Source: Phycisphaeraceae bacterium (lineage in GTDB: Bacteria; Planctomycetota; Phycisphaerae; Phycisphaerales; UBA1924). From it: DNA of 64,000 nucleotides. Of this stretch, positions 43,040-50,532 are shown piece after piece (the stretch's first letter is position 1; each line of letters opens with the position of its first letter). The position numbers and the translations under genes are program-made. The stretch is from positions 186,001-250,000 of the forward strand of contig JACKHE010000006.1 in the NCBI GenBank assembly GCA_020639135.1, written 5' to 3'. The notes under the pieces were generated by a model that did not search any database, was not told the DNA's origin, and saw nothing but the letters and a program-made list of their open reading frames with translations.

Positions 43040-43459
43040 ATGCGCCTCCGCCCCGGTCAACTCGGCGTTCTCGCGGTCGCCCTGTCGGCGGCGATGCTGC
43101 TGTGCAGCGGGGCGCTGCACGTCTTCGTCCCGGAATCCGCCGAGCACCGCGCCGCTGAGGCCCTGTGCTTCGACACCGGCTGCGTCTCCTCCAGCCCCTG
43201 CGGCGCCACCGATCCCTGTGACGCGGCGGCTCCGGACGAGCGGCAATCCGAAACCCCGGCCCACCACGAGCACGAGCACCGCCACGAGCACCTGTGCGTC
43301 GTCTGCCAGTTCCACCGCAGCGCTGTGGATTGTGCGCCCACAACGGCGCCGATCCTCGCCCAAGGCGTTGTCGAGTTCATCGCTCCCGCGTTTCGAGAGG
43401 TCGCACCGGAGGCCGCGCGCCCCCGGCAGGCCTCACCCCGCGCTCCACCGGTCTGCTGA
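43040..43459 (+). CDS. exported His/Cys-rich metal-binding protein
   Basis: A 139-residue protein with a signal peptide (LGVLAVALSAAMLLCSGALH). The mature part has Cys residues (LCFDTGCVSSSPCGATDPCD) and a dense His/Glu tract (HHEHEHRHEHLCVVCQFH; about 75-92) including CVVC. It resembles small exported proteins found next to zinc uptake genes. It precedes the porin gene by 118 nt on the same strand. A periplasmic zinc-binding or sensing role is inferred; the sequence alone does not decide the metal. Confidence 0.75.
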   Translation: MRLRPGQLGVLAVALSAAMLLCSGALHVFVPESAEHRAAEALCFDTGCVSSSPCGATDPCDAAAPDERQSETPAHHEHEHRHEHLCVVCQFHRSAVDCAPTTAPILAQGVVEFIAPAFREVAPEAARPRQASPRAPPVC

Positions 43460-43577
43460 CTGCCCGGCGCCACACGGCGCCCACCCCTCCAGCAACTGAA
43501 CAGACCGAACGAAACCGCACCAGCCGGCGGTCGGCGTCGCGCGCCGATCCCCGGCTCTCGATGGAGCGCATCCAATC

Positions 43578-44966
43578 ATGAGACATCAAACAACCCGCCT
43601 GGCGCTGTCGGTGGCGATAGCGCTTGGCGTCATTGCGCCGGTCTCCGCACAGACCGGATCTCAGACGACCACGCCCCCGATGCAGGAGGAGACGATCGAC
43701 GATCTCCTCCGCGAGATCGACCTGCTCCGCCGGCGTGTCGAGACGCTCGAACAACAGCGGAAACAGCAGGTCGAGCAAGTACAACAACAACCCCCGGACC
43801 TACAGCCGCCGCCGACCCGGCCCGCGCCGCAGGAGGCGGGGCAAACCGCGCCCAAAGCCGCCGACCTGACCTTCAACGACCAGCAGGGCGGCGGGGCGCT
43901 GGGGCAGGGGAACCTGTACAACCCGGCGATCACGATCTTCGGCGACCTGGGCGTCAGCGCCTCGACGCGGGGCGACAACGACGCGGTCAACCGGTTCAAC
44001 CTCCGGGAGTTCGAGTTCGACGCGCGCGCGGCGATCTCGCCGATCGCCGACGGCGTCTTCATCGCGACCTTCGGGGAGGAGCTCAACGACACGCCGAGCG
44101 GCCTGGATGTCTCCACCGCGGTCGATGTCGAGGAGGCGTACGTCAGCTTCCACACGCTGCCGTACGGGCTCACCGCGAAGGTGGGCAAGTTCCGCAACGC
44201 CTTCGGCGTGGTGAACACCCTGCACACGCACGACCAGCCGCAGGTGACCAGGCCCCTCGCGTCGCAGGCGTTCCTGGGACCCGAGGGGATGAGCACGATC
44301 GGGGCGAGCGCCTCGTGGCTCGTGCCGAACCCGTGGGACCAGTTCTTCGAGCTCACCGGGGAGCTCATCAACGCCGACGGGGGGGAGGAATCGCCGATCC
44401 TCGGGGGGCCCGACGCGCAGAACCCCGCGTATCTCGCCCACTTGAAATGGTTCCGCGATGTCGGCGACTACGGCTCGCTGGAGCTCGGCGGCTCGTACCT
44501 CTATGCGAAGACGGCGCCGGACAACGACTTCGACGCGAATGTCTTCGGGATCGACGCGACGCTCAAGCTGCCCGATCCCGACGCGCCGAACCTCCGGGGG
44601 TTCCTGTGGCAGAGCGAGCTGTACGCCTCGCGGAACGACGTCTTCACGGATCCCGGAGGTTTCAGCAACAACAGCTGGGGGATGTATTCCTTCGTGCAGC
44701 GGCAGTTCGACCAGAGCTGGTACGCCGGCGTGCGATTCGACTACACGGAGTTCCCCAATGACGAGCTGCGTGGCCCCGGCGACCGCGACTGGGGCGTGTC
44801 GCCCTACATCACGTGGTACCTGTCCGAGTTCCTGCGCCTGCGCTTCGAGTACCAGCACCATGAGTTCGAGACCGGCGGGAGCTGGGACCACGAGGACAAC
44901 TTCTATCTCCAGCTGACCTTCGTGCTCGGCGCCCACCCCCCGCACCCCTACTGGGTCAACCACTGA
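43578..44966 (+). CDS. outer-membrane beta-barrel porin, probably metal-uptake-linked
   Basis: A 462-residue protein. It has a signal peptide (LALSVAIALGVIAPVSAQ), a periplasmic coiled coil (TIDDLLREIDLLRRRVETLE; about 38-75), a Gln/Pro-rich linker and a C-terminal barrel with alternating aromatic strands (NLREFEFDARAAISPIADGV; LGGSYLYAKTAPDNDFDANV; FLRLRFEYQHHEFETGGSWD) ending near 'FYLQLTFVLGAHPPHPYWVNH'. The His-containing end is notable. It sits between the His-rich protein gene and the ZnuA-like gene (17 nt gap). Transport of zinc or manganese across the outer membrane is inferred from context. Confidence 0.8.
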   Translation: MRHQTTRLALSVAIALGVIAPVSAQTGSQTTTPPMQEETIDDLLREIDLLRRRVETLEQQRKQQVEQVQQQPPDLQPPPTRPAPQEAGQTAPKAADLTFNDQQGGGALGQGNLYNPAITIFGDLGVSASTRGDNDAVNRFNLREFEFDARAAISPIADGVFIATFGEELNDTPSGLDVSTAVDVEEAYVSFHTLPYGLTAKVGKFRNAFGVVNTLHTHDQPQVTRPLASQAFLGPEGMSTIGASASWLVPNPWDQFFELTGELINADGGEESPILGGPDAQNPAYLAHLKWFRDVGDYGSLELGGSYLYAKTAPDNDFDANVFGIDATLKLPDPDAPNLRGFLWQSELYASRNDVFTDPGGFSNNSWGMYSFVQRQFDQSWYAGVRFDYTEFPNDELRGPGDRDWGVSPYITWYLSEFLRLRFEYQHHEFETGGSWDHEDNFYLQLTFVLGAHPPHPYWVNH

Positions 44967-44983
44967 GCGGAAAGGAGACCCAC

Positions 44984-45961
44984 ATGCAAGCAACCAACAC
45001 CACATCAAACCGAAGCCGGGGCCGGGCAGCCCTGGGATTCCTCGCGGCGCTGCTGCTGTCGGCGCCCGGCGCCCGCGCGGCGGTGCGCGTCGTGACCTCC
45101 ACCCCGACATTCGCGAGCATCGTCGAGCGCGTGGGCGGCGACCACGTCGAGGTCGAGGCGCTGATGAAGGGCAGGCAGGACGTGCACAACGTCCCGCCCA
45201 AGCCGAGCTTCATCCTGAAGATGAAGAAGGCGGACCTGTTTGTTCACGCGGGGCTCGACGGCGAGCCCTGGGTCCCGCAGCTGCTCAAGACCTCGCGGAA
45301 CGCGGCGATCATGCCGGGGCAGCCGGGCAACCTCGACGCCTCGCAGGGGATCACGCTGCTGGAGGTCCCGCAGCGCGGCTCGCTGTCCAGGTCCGAGGGC
45401 GACATCCATGTCTATGGCAACACGCACTACCTGCTCGACCCGCTCAACGGGGTGATCGTCGCGCGGCACGTCGCCGAGGCGCTCAAGCGGCTGGACCCGC
45501 AGCACGCCTCGGAGTTCGACGCCAACGCCGACCGATTCGAAGAGGACGTCCGGGCGCTCGTCGCGCGGCTGGAGTCGGAGCTGGCGCCATACAAAGGTCG
45601 GTCGGTGATCGTGTACCACCGGTCCTGGCCCTACTTCCGCGAGCGGTTCGGGCTGGGCAAGGCGGGTGAGGTCGAGCCCAGGCCGGGCATCTCGCCGGGG
45701 CCGCAGCACCTGTCGGAGATCGTTTCGGCGATGGAGCGTGATGACGCGCGGGTGATCGTCGTCGAGCAGTACCACCCCAAGCAGGTCGCCGACAGCGTCG
45801 CCGAGCGCGGCGGCGGCGTCGCGGTCGTGCTCAGTACGGAGGTGGGCGGGATCGACGGCGCGGACGACTACCTGAGCCTTTTCCAGACGGACGTGGACGA
45901 TCTCGTCAGCGCGTTCCGGGAAGCGGACGCCGGGGCGCCCGCGAACGGGCATGGGGGCTGA
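44984..45961 (+). CDS. metal ABC transporter substrate-binding protein (ZnuA/MntC family)
   Basis: A 325-residue periplasmic binding protein of the cluster A-I family. The signal peptide (ALGFLAALLLSAPGARA) precedes 'VRVVTSTPTFASIVERVGGD'. Expected metal ligands appear in 'GRQDVHNVPPKPSF', 'VYGNTHYLLDP' and 'VIVYHRSWPYFRERFGLG', with a further acid or His in 'VVEQYHPKQVADS'. The usual His-rich loop of ZnuA is absent, so metal preference is uncertain. AAAGGAG precedes the ATG. The permease gene starts 4 nt after its stop. Confidence 0.88.
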   Translation: MQATNTTSNRSRGRAALGFLAALLLSAPGARAAVRVVTSTPTFASIVERVGGDHVEVEALMKGRQDVHNVPPKPSFILKMKKADLFVHAGLDGEPWVPQLLKTSRNAAIMPGQPGNLDASQGITLLEVPQRGSLSRSEGDIHVYGNTHYLLDPLNGVIVARHVAEALKRLDPQHASEFDANADRFEEDVRALVARLESELAPYKGRSVIVYHRSWPYFRERFGLGKAGEVEPRPGISPGPQHLSEIVSAMERDDARVIVVEQYHPKQVADSVAERGGGVAVVLSTEVGGIDGADDYLSLFQTDVDDLVSAFREADAGAPANGHGG

Positions 45962-45965
45962 CGCG

Positions 45966-46796
45966 ATGAACGACGCCGGGGAGCTGCTGAACATCCTGAT
46001 GTGGCCGATGATCGCGTGCGTGATCCTGACGGGGATCCACTGCTACCTGGGGATCCACGTGCTGATGCGCGAGGTGCTGTTCGTGGACCTGGCGCTGGCG
46101 CAGGTCGCGGCGCTGGGGGCGGCGGCGGGCGCGTTCATCGGGGTGTCGGTGGAATCGACGGGCAACTACTTCTTCGCGCTGGGGTTCACGATGGTCGGCG
46201 CCGCGCTCTTTGCGCTGGGGCGGTTCCGCGACCGGCGCGTGCCGCAGGAGGCGGTGATCGGGATCGTGTACGCCGTCAGCTCGGCGGCGGCGATCCTCGT
46301 GCTGTCCAAGAGCGCCACGGAGCGCGACGAGATCGAGCAGATGCTCACGGGCAATCTGCTGTGGGTCGGGCGGCACGAGGTCGTCAAGACCGCGTTGATC
46401 TACAGCCTCGTCGCGCTCGTGCACATCGTCTTCGCCAGGCGGTTCTTCGCGCTCTCCCGCGCGCAGACGCTCGACGGCGGGCGAGACAAGCTGTGGGACT
46501 TCCTCTTCTACGCGACCTTCGGCGTCGTCGTGACCTCCTCCGTGAAGATGGCGGGCGTGCTGCTGGTCTTCTGCTACCTCATCGTCCCCGCGTCGTGCGC
46601 GATGCTCTTCTTCCGCGGCGTCAGGGCGCGCCTGCTGGCGGGGTGGACGATCGGGCTGCTGGGGAGCCTGGGCGGGCTGACCATCGCGGCGGTCTGGGAC
46701 TTCCCTGTCGGTCCCAGCGTCGTGGCGGTCTTCGGCGCGGTGTTTGCAATCGGCGCGGCGATGTCGGCGATCGCACCGCGGGCGCGCACCGGGTAG
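45966..46796 (+). CDS. metal ABC transporter permease (ZnuB/MntB family)
   Basis: A 276-residue inner-membrane protein with eight or nine helices. The family pattern is visible: 'HCYLGIHVLMREVLFVDLAL', 'QVAALGAAAGAFIG', 'DEIEQMLTGNLLWV', and the C-terminal 'KMAGVLLVFCYLIVPASCAM'. It pairs with the binding protein encoded 4 nt upstream to import zinc or manganese. No ATP-binding subunit gene follows; the next gene is a SnoaL-like protein. The start at 45966 has a GGGGG sequence about 8 nt upstream. Confidence 0.88.
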   Translation: MNDAGELLNILMWPMIACVILTGIHCYLGIHVLMREVLFVDLALAQVAALGAAAGAFIGVSVESTGNYFFALGFTMVGAALFALGRFRDRRVPQEAVIGIVYAVSSAAAILVLSKSATERDEIEQMLTGNLLWVGRHEVVKTALIYSLVALVHIVFARRFFALSRAQTLDGGRDKLWDFLFYATFGVVVTSSVKMAGVLLVFCYLIVPASCAMLFFRGVRARLLAGWTIGLLGSLGGLTIAAVWDFPVGPSVVAVFGAVFAIGAAMSAIAPRARTG

Positions 46797-46806
46797 CATC
46801 CGCGCC

Positions 46807-47208
46807 ATGCCCGACGGACACGACGAGATTGTCACACGCTTCGCCTCGGCTCTGGACACGGAGGACTACGACCGGGCGCTGGCCTGCCTGGCGCCGGGGT
46901 GCGTGTACGAGATCCGCGGCGACACCCACCGGGGACCCGAGGCGATCGTCGCGTCCTACAAGGGCAACGGGGACGCGGCGCAGTCATTCGATGCCATCGC
47001 CTACGGCAGCGAGGTCCGCCCCGGCGAGGATGGCTGGGTTGTCATCGCCTTCTGGGACCGCATCACGCACGCCGGGGAGACGCTGCTGCACCGCTGCGAG
47101 CAGTGGTGCCGGGTCGGCGCCGGGGGGCTGATCGAGCGGATCGAGCACCGGGATTTCCCAGGCGAACGCGAGCGGCTGGAGGCGTTCAAGCGGCGCCACG
47201 GGTTTTGA
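46807..47208 (+). CDS. SnoaL/NTF2-like protein
   Basis: A 133-residue cytoplasmic protein with the NTF2-like cone fold: 'IVTRFASALDTEDYDRALAC', 'LAPGCVYEIRGDTHRGPEAI' and 'WVVIAFWDRITHAGETLLHR', ending with 'IERIEHRDFPGERERLEAFK'. NTF2-like proteins bind small hydrophobic ligands or act as isomerases or hydrolases; the substrate cannot be told. The start is the ATG at 46807, 10 nt after the permease stop, so it may be co-transcribed, but a metabolic link to metal uptake is unlikely. Confidence 0.75.
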   Translation: MPDGHDEIVTRFASALDTEDYDRALACLAPGCVYEIRGDTHRGPEAIVASYKGNGDAAQSFDAIAYGSEVRPGEDGWVVIAFWDRITHAGETLLHRCEQWCRVGAGGLIERIEHRDFPGERERLEAFKRRHGF

Positions 47209-47416
47209 GATCTCCAAGGCAAGCCCCGTCTCATTCGGGATTCGGAAATCCGCATATCACCGCTGGTTTCGCGCTCCCTCGACCCGAAGAAGTCTTGCCG
47301 TGCAGAGGCGGATTCATCTTGCTCTTTCTTCGGACCGATTCATAATGGATGGTTTGGCCGGGCCGAACGGGGGGTTCCCGCCGCGACTCCGGCGATTCAA
47401 CGTGGGAAACGAATTC

Positions 47417-49342
47417 ATGGCGCACCGCAATCGCCGGCTGTTCACGCTGTCCGCATGTCTGATCGCAGCAACCGCGCACGCCGGGGACCTCGTCCCACCG
47501 CCGGGCCCGGTGACGCCGACGATGAAGCCGCTGGACGCGATCGAGCCGAGGATCTGTGTGAACGAGCTTCCGGCGGCGGCGAGCGCGGCGCGCCTCATCT
47601 CGGCGCCGGGCCGGTATTACCTCGTCGCAGACATTATCGCGGGGCCCGGTCAGTCGGGCATCCAGGTGGACGCCGACGACGTGTCGATCGATCTCAACGG
47701 CTACTCGATCATCGGCGGGCCGGGGACCCTCGACGGGATCCAGGTGTCACCCGGTGCGGATCGGAGGATCCGGATCGAAAGCGGCGTCATCACGGAAGCG
47801 GGCGCCCGTTCCGGATCAACAGTTCGGGACTTCGAGCAGGACGGCATCTGCGCCGCGGGGGTCAGCTCTTTCGCGCTCTCAGGCGTCACGCTGGAGAACA
47901 ACGTGGGCAGCGGAGCCGCGGTGACCATCTCCTGTGACGAGAACAAGGACACCCCGGTGCTCTTCAGTCATGTCACCTCGCAGCAGAACGGCGCTACTGG
48001 CGTGCTCGTCACCAACACTCTCGTGGGGGGGATCGCCAGGGGCGGAGGCGGGGGCGTCTTCTGCTCCGCCAAGATGGATTGCCTCGACATGGCCGTCTGC
48101 ATGAACGGGCTCGACGGGATCCAGGTGAACAATGCGGTCCAGCTCCGCGTGGAGGGCTCGCTGATCGTCAGCAACGGCGGCACGGGCCTGAACGCGTCGG
48201 TCGTCGCGAGCGACGCCAACGAGGGATTCGTCGATATCGCCTACTCCAGGTCCAACAACAACGTCGGTAGCGGCTTCTCCGTCGTCGCCGCGCCCAACGG
48301 CGCCGGGAACGAGAGCAAGGGCAAGGTGTACAACAACCGCTCGACGGCCTGCGGGAACGGCCTCGACGGCTTCCACTCCGAGGACATCATCGGCAGCGTG
48401 TACGAGCAGTGCGACGCGGCGGGCAACGGCGGCGTGGGGTTCTACAAGGTTTTCCAGCCCGGCAACCCCTCGTACGGGAACATCACGTTCTCGCAGTGCA
48501 AGGCGACGGGCAACGCGCTCCAGGGCGCCCAGCTCGAGCTCCCGGCGGACAGCTCCTTCACGATCGAATCACACGGCAGCGATTTCTGCGCCAACGGCGT
48601 GGTCATCCCGTCCGCCGGTCTGGAGATCGGCAACTCCGGCGGCGCGCCGGACCCCGCCGGCCTAAGCACGCTCGACCTCCACATCGACGGGGGCTCGGCG
48701 TCGCAGAACACCGCCGACGGCGTCAGGGTCCGAGCCGACCACAGCGTGGCCAAGGCCCTCATCCAGAACATGCGCGCCTACACCAACAGCGGCTCCGGTA
48801 TCGACATCAGCCCCGAGGACCCGGGCGCCCCGGCGTTCGATGTCGCCGTCCGGTTCTGTGATCTCTTCTGCTCCCACAACGGCGACGCCGGCGCCAGGGT
48901 GATCGGCTCGGTGATCATGGAGGACTCCACCTTCAGCGACAACACCGTCGTCGGCATGGCGATCAGCGGTTTCCCGGGGACAGGCGTCTCGCACCTGCGC
49001 CGTGTCGCCGCCAACCACAACGCCGGCAACGGCATCCAGATCAACGGCATGATCGGCGGCGACGTCGCTCAGTGCAGCGCCAACGGCAACGGCGGCGTGG
49101 GCATCAGCGTCGGCGGCGGCGGGGGGCTCCCCGGCGCGGACCCGGTCTCCGGGATGAAGATCGACGAGTGCTACGCGTCCGGCAACGGGATCGGCATCGA
49201 GGTCGCCGGCGAGAACTTCGTCCTCCGCTGCGGCGCCTCGCACAGCACGGTGGCAAACCTGGCGCTCGATCCGCTTGTCTTCACCGGCCCCACCGTCGTC
49301 TCGCCGGCGTGGACGGAGAACAAGCCCTACGCGTGGCCGTGA
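47417..49342 (+). CDS. secreted right-handed parallel beta-helix protein
   Basis: A 641-residue exported protein. The signal peptide (LFTLSACLIAATAHA) is followed by 'GDLVPPPGPVTPTMKPLDAI' and 'APGRYYLVADIIAGPGQSGI', an N-terminal cap I recall from many planctomycete proteins. The body consists of repeated Gly/Asn-rich coils with 'ADDVSIDLNGYSIIGGPG', 'LSGVTLENNVGSG' and 'CNGNGGVGISVGGG'-type turns, as in pectate-lyase-like beta-helices. No catalytic Asp/Arg set of a polysaccharide lyase was identified. It may bind or cleave extracellular polysaccharide. The ATG at 47417 has GGGAAA upstream; earlier in-frame starts give an unlikely N-terminus. Confidence 0.82.
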   Translation: MAHRNRRLFTLSACLIAATAHAGDLVPPPGPVTPTMKPLDAIEPRICVNELPAAASAARLISAPGRYYLVADIIAGPGQSGIQVDADDVSIDLNGYSIIGGPGTLDGIQVSPGADRRIRIESGVITEAGARSGSTVRDFEQDGICAAGVSSFALSGVTLENNVGSGAAVTISCDENKDTPVLFSHVTSQQNGATGVLVTNTLVGGIARGGGGGVFCSAKMDCLDMAVCMNGLDGIQVNNAVQLRVEGSLIVSNGGTGLNASVVASDANEGFVDIAYSRSNNNVGSGFSVVAAPNGAGNESKGKVYNNRSTACGNGLDGFHSEDIIGSVYEQCDAAGNGGVGFYKVFQPGNPSYGNITFSQCKATGNALQGAQLELPADSSFTIESHGSDFCANGVVIPSAGLEIGNSGGAPDPAGLSTLDLHIDGGSASQNTADGVRVRADHSVAKALIQNMRAYTNSGSGIDISPEDPGAPAFDVAVRFCDLFCSHNGDAGARVIGSVIMEDSTFSDNTVVGMAISGFPGTGVSHLRRVAANHNAGNGIQINGMIGGDVAQCSANGNGGVGISVGGGGGLPGADPVSGMKIDECYASGNGIGIEVAGENFVLRCGASHSTVANLALDPLVFTGPTVVSPAWTENKPYAWP

Positions 49343-49352
49343 TCGGCGCCGT

Positions 49353-50468
49353 TCAGCGCCGCTTGCCCTCGTGCTCAGCGCTGCGCATCCAGCCCAGGCG
49401 CCAGAAGAGCCCGAGCAGGCCCACGACGATCGAGATCGCGACGATCCAGAAGAACAGGTACCCGTGCCTCCAGCTCAGCTCGGGCATGTTGCCCGGGTCC
49501 GACGTGTCGAAGTTCATCCCGTACACGCCGGCGAGGAAGCCCAGGGGGATAAAGATCGTCGCGATGATGGTCAGGACGCGCATCACCTCGTTGGTGCGGT
49601 TGCTGACGCTGGAGAGGTACACCTCGATGAGGCTCGTCGCCAGCTCGCGGTAGGACTCGAGCACGTCCACGACCTGGAGGATGTGGTCACGCACGTCGTG
49701 CAGGTAGGGCTGCGTTTCGGGGCCGGTGAACCGCGTCCGCTCGGTCAGCGATCTCGACAGCGCATCGCGCAGCGGCCACGCGGCGCGCCGGAACAGGCTC
49801 AGCTCCCGCTTGACGTGGTAGATCTCCGACATCACCGATGGCACGGGGCGGGTGAGCACGATCGTTTCGAGCTCTTCCAGGCGCTCGCCGAACTCCTCGA
49901 TGACCGGGAAGTACCCGTCCACCACGGCGTCGAGCAGCAGCACGCTCAGCAGGTCGGGCCCGGCCTTGCGCACGACCGGCCCGTTCTGACGGATCCGGAC
50001 GCGCACCGGCTCGAAGCAGTCAACCGGCGTCTCCTGAAACGTGAGCAGGAACCCCTCGCCGACGACGAAGCTGACCTGCTCCCAGTGCAGGCGCCCGGCC
50101 TCGTCGAGCGTCACCATGCGCGCGATCGTCAGCAGCGCGTTGGCCAGGTCCTCGGTCTTGGGGCGCTGGCCCACGTTGATGATGTCCGCGATGGCGAGCG
50201 GGGAAACCCCGAACACCGCGCCGATCCCGCGGATCGTCTCGATATCCGCCATGCCGCGGATGTCGATCCACAACGTCCGGTCCGGGCGGATCATCGCGTG
50301 GAGATCCTCGCCGGCGCCGACCTCGCGCTCCTCGAAGCCGTCGGACTCGAACCAGATGACATGGATCCGAGTCGGTGAGGCGTCGGCCTGCGCGACCACC
50401 GTGCCGGGGGGCGCCGCGACCGGGGCGCGGTGGCGTCTGAAGAGCTTGGCGGCTTTCCTGGGGACCAT
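49353..50468 (-). CDS. corA: CorA-family magnesium/cobalt transporter
   Basis: A 371-residue inner-membrane channel. A long cytoplasmic domain (about 1-300) with helices such as 'DYFPVIEEF'-type stretches and 'IYHVKRELSLFRRAAWPLRD' is followed by two transmembrane helices. The signature Gly-Met-Asn lies between them in 'AGVYGMNFDTSDPGNMPELS', at about residue 325. CorA forms a pentamer that imports Mg2+, and some members carry Co2+, Ni2+ or Zn2+. The basic tail is RSAEHEGKRR. It converges with the beta-helix gene with a 10-nt gap. Confidence 0.95.
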   Translation of the reverse strand: MVPRKAAKLFRRHRAPVAAPPGTVVAQADASPTRIHVIWFESDGFEEREVGAGEDLHAMIRPDRTLWIDIRGMADIETIRGIGAVFGVSPLAIADIINVGQRPKTEDLANALLTIARMVTLDEAGRLHWEQVSFVVGEGFLLTFQETPVDCFEPVRVRIRQNGPVVRKAGPDLLSVLLLDAVVDGYFPVIEEFGERLEELETIVLTRPVPSVMSEIYHVKRELSLFRRAAWPLRDALSRSLTERTRFTGPETQPYLHDVRDHILQVVDVLESYRELATSLIEVYLSSVSNRTNEVMRVLTIIATIFIPLGFLAGVYGMNFDTSDPGNMPELSWRHGYLFFWIVAISIVVGLLGLFWRLGWMRSAEHEGKRR

Positions 50469-50532
50469 GCGGAGAGTCTATCGAAACGATGGCGCCGCAA
50501 GGCCGGGCGCCCCCGGCGCCGTGGCGCGGCGT

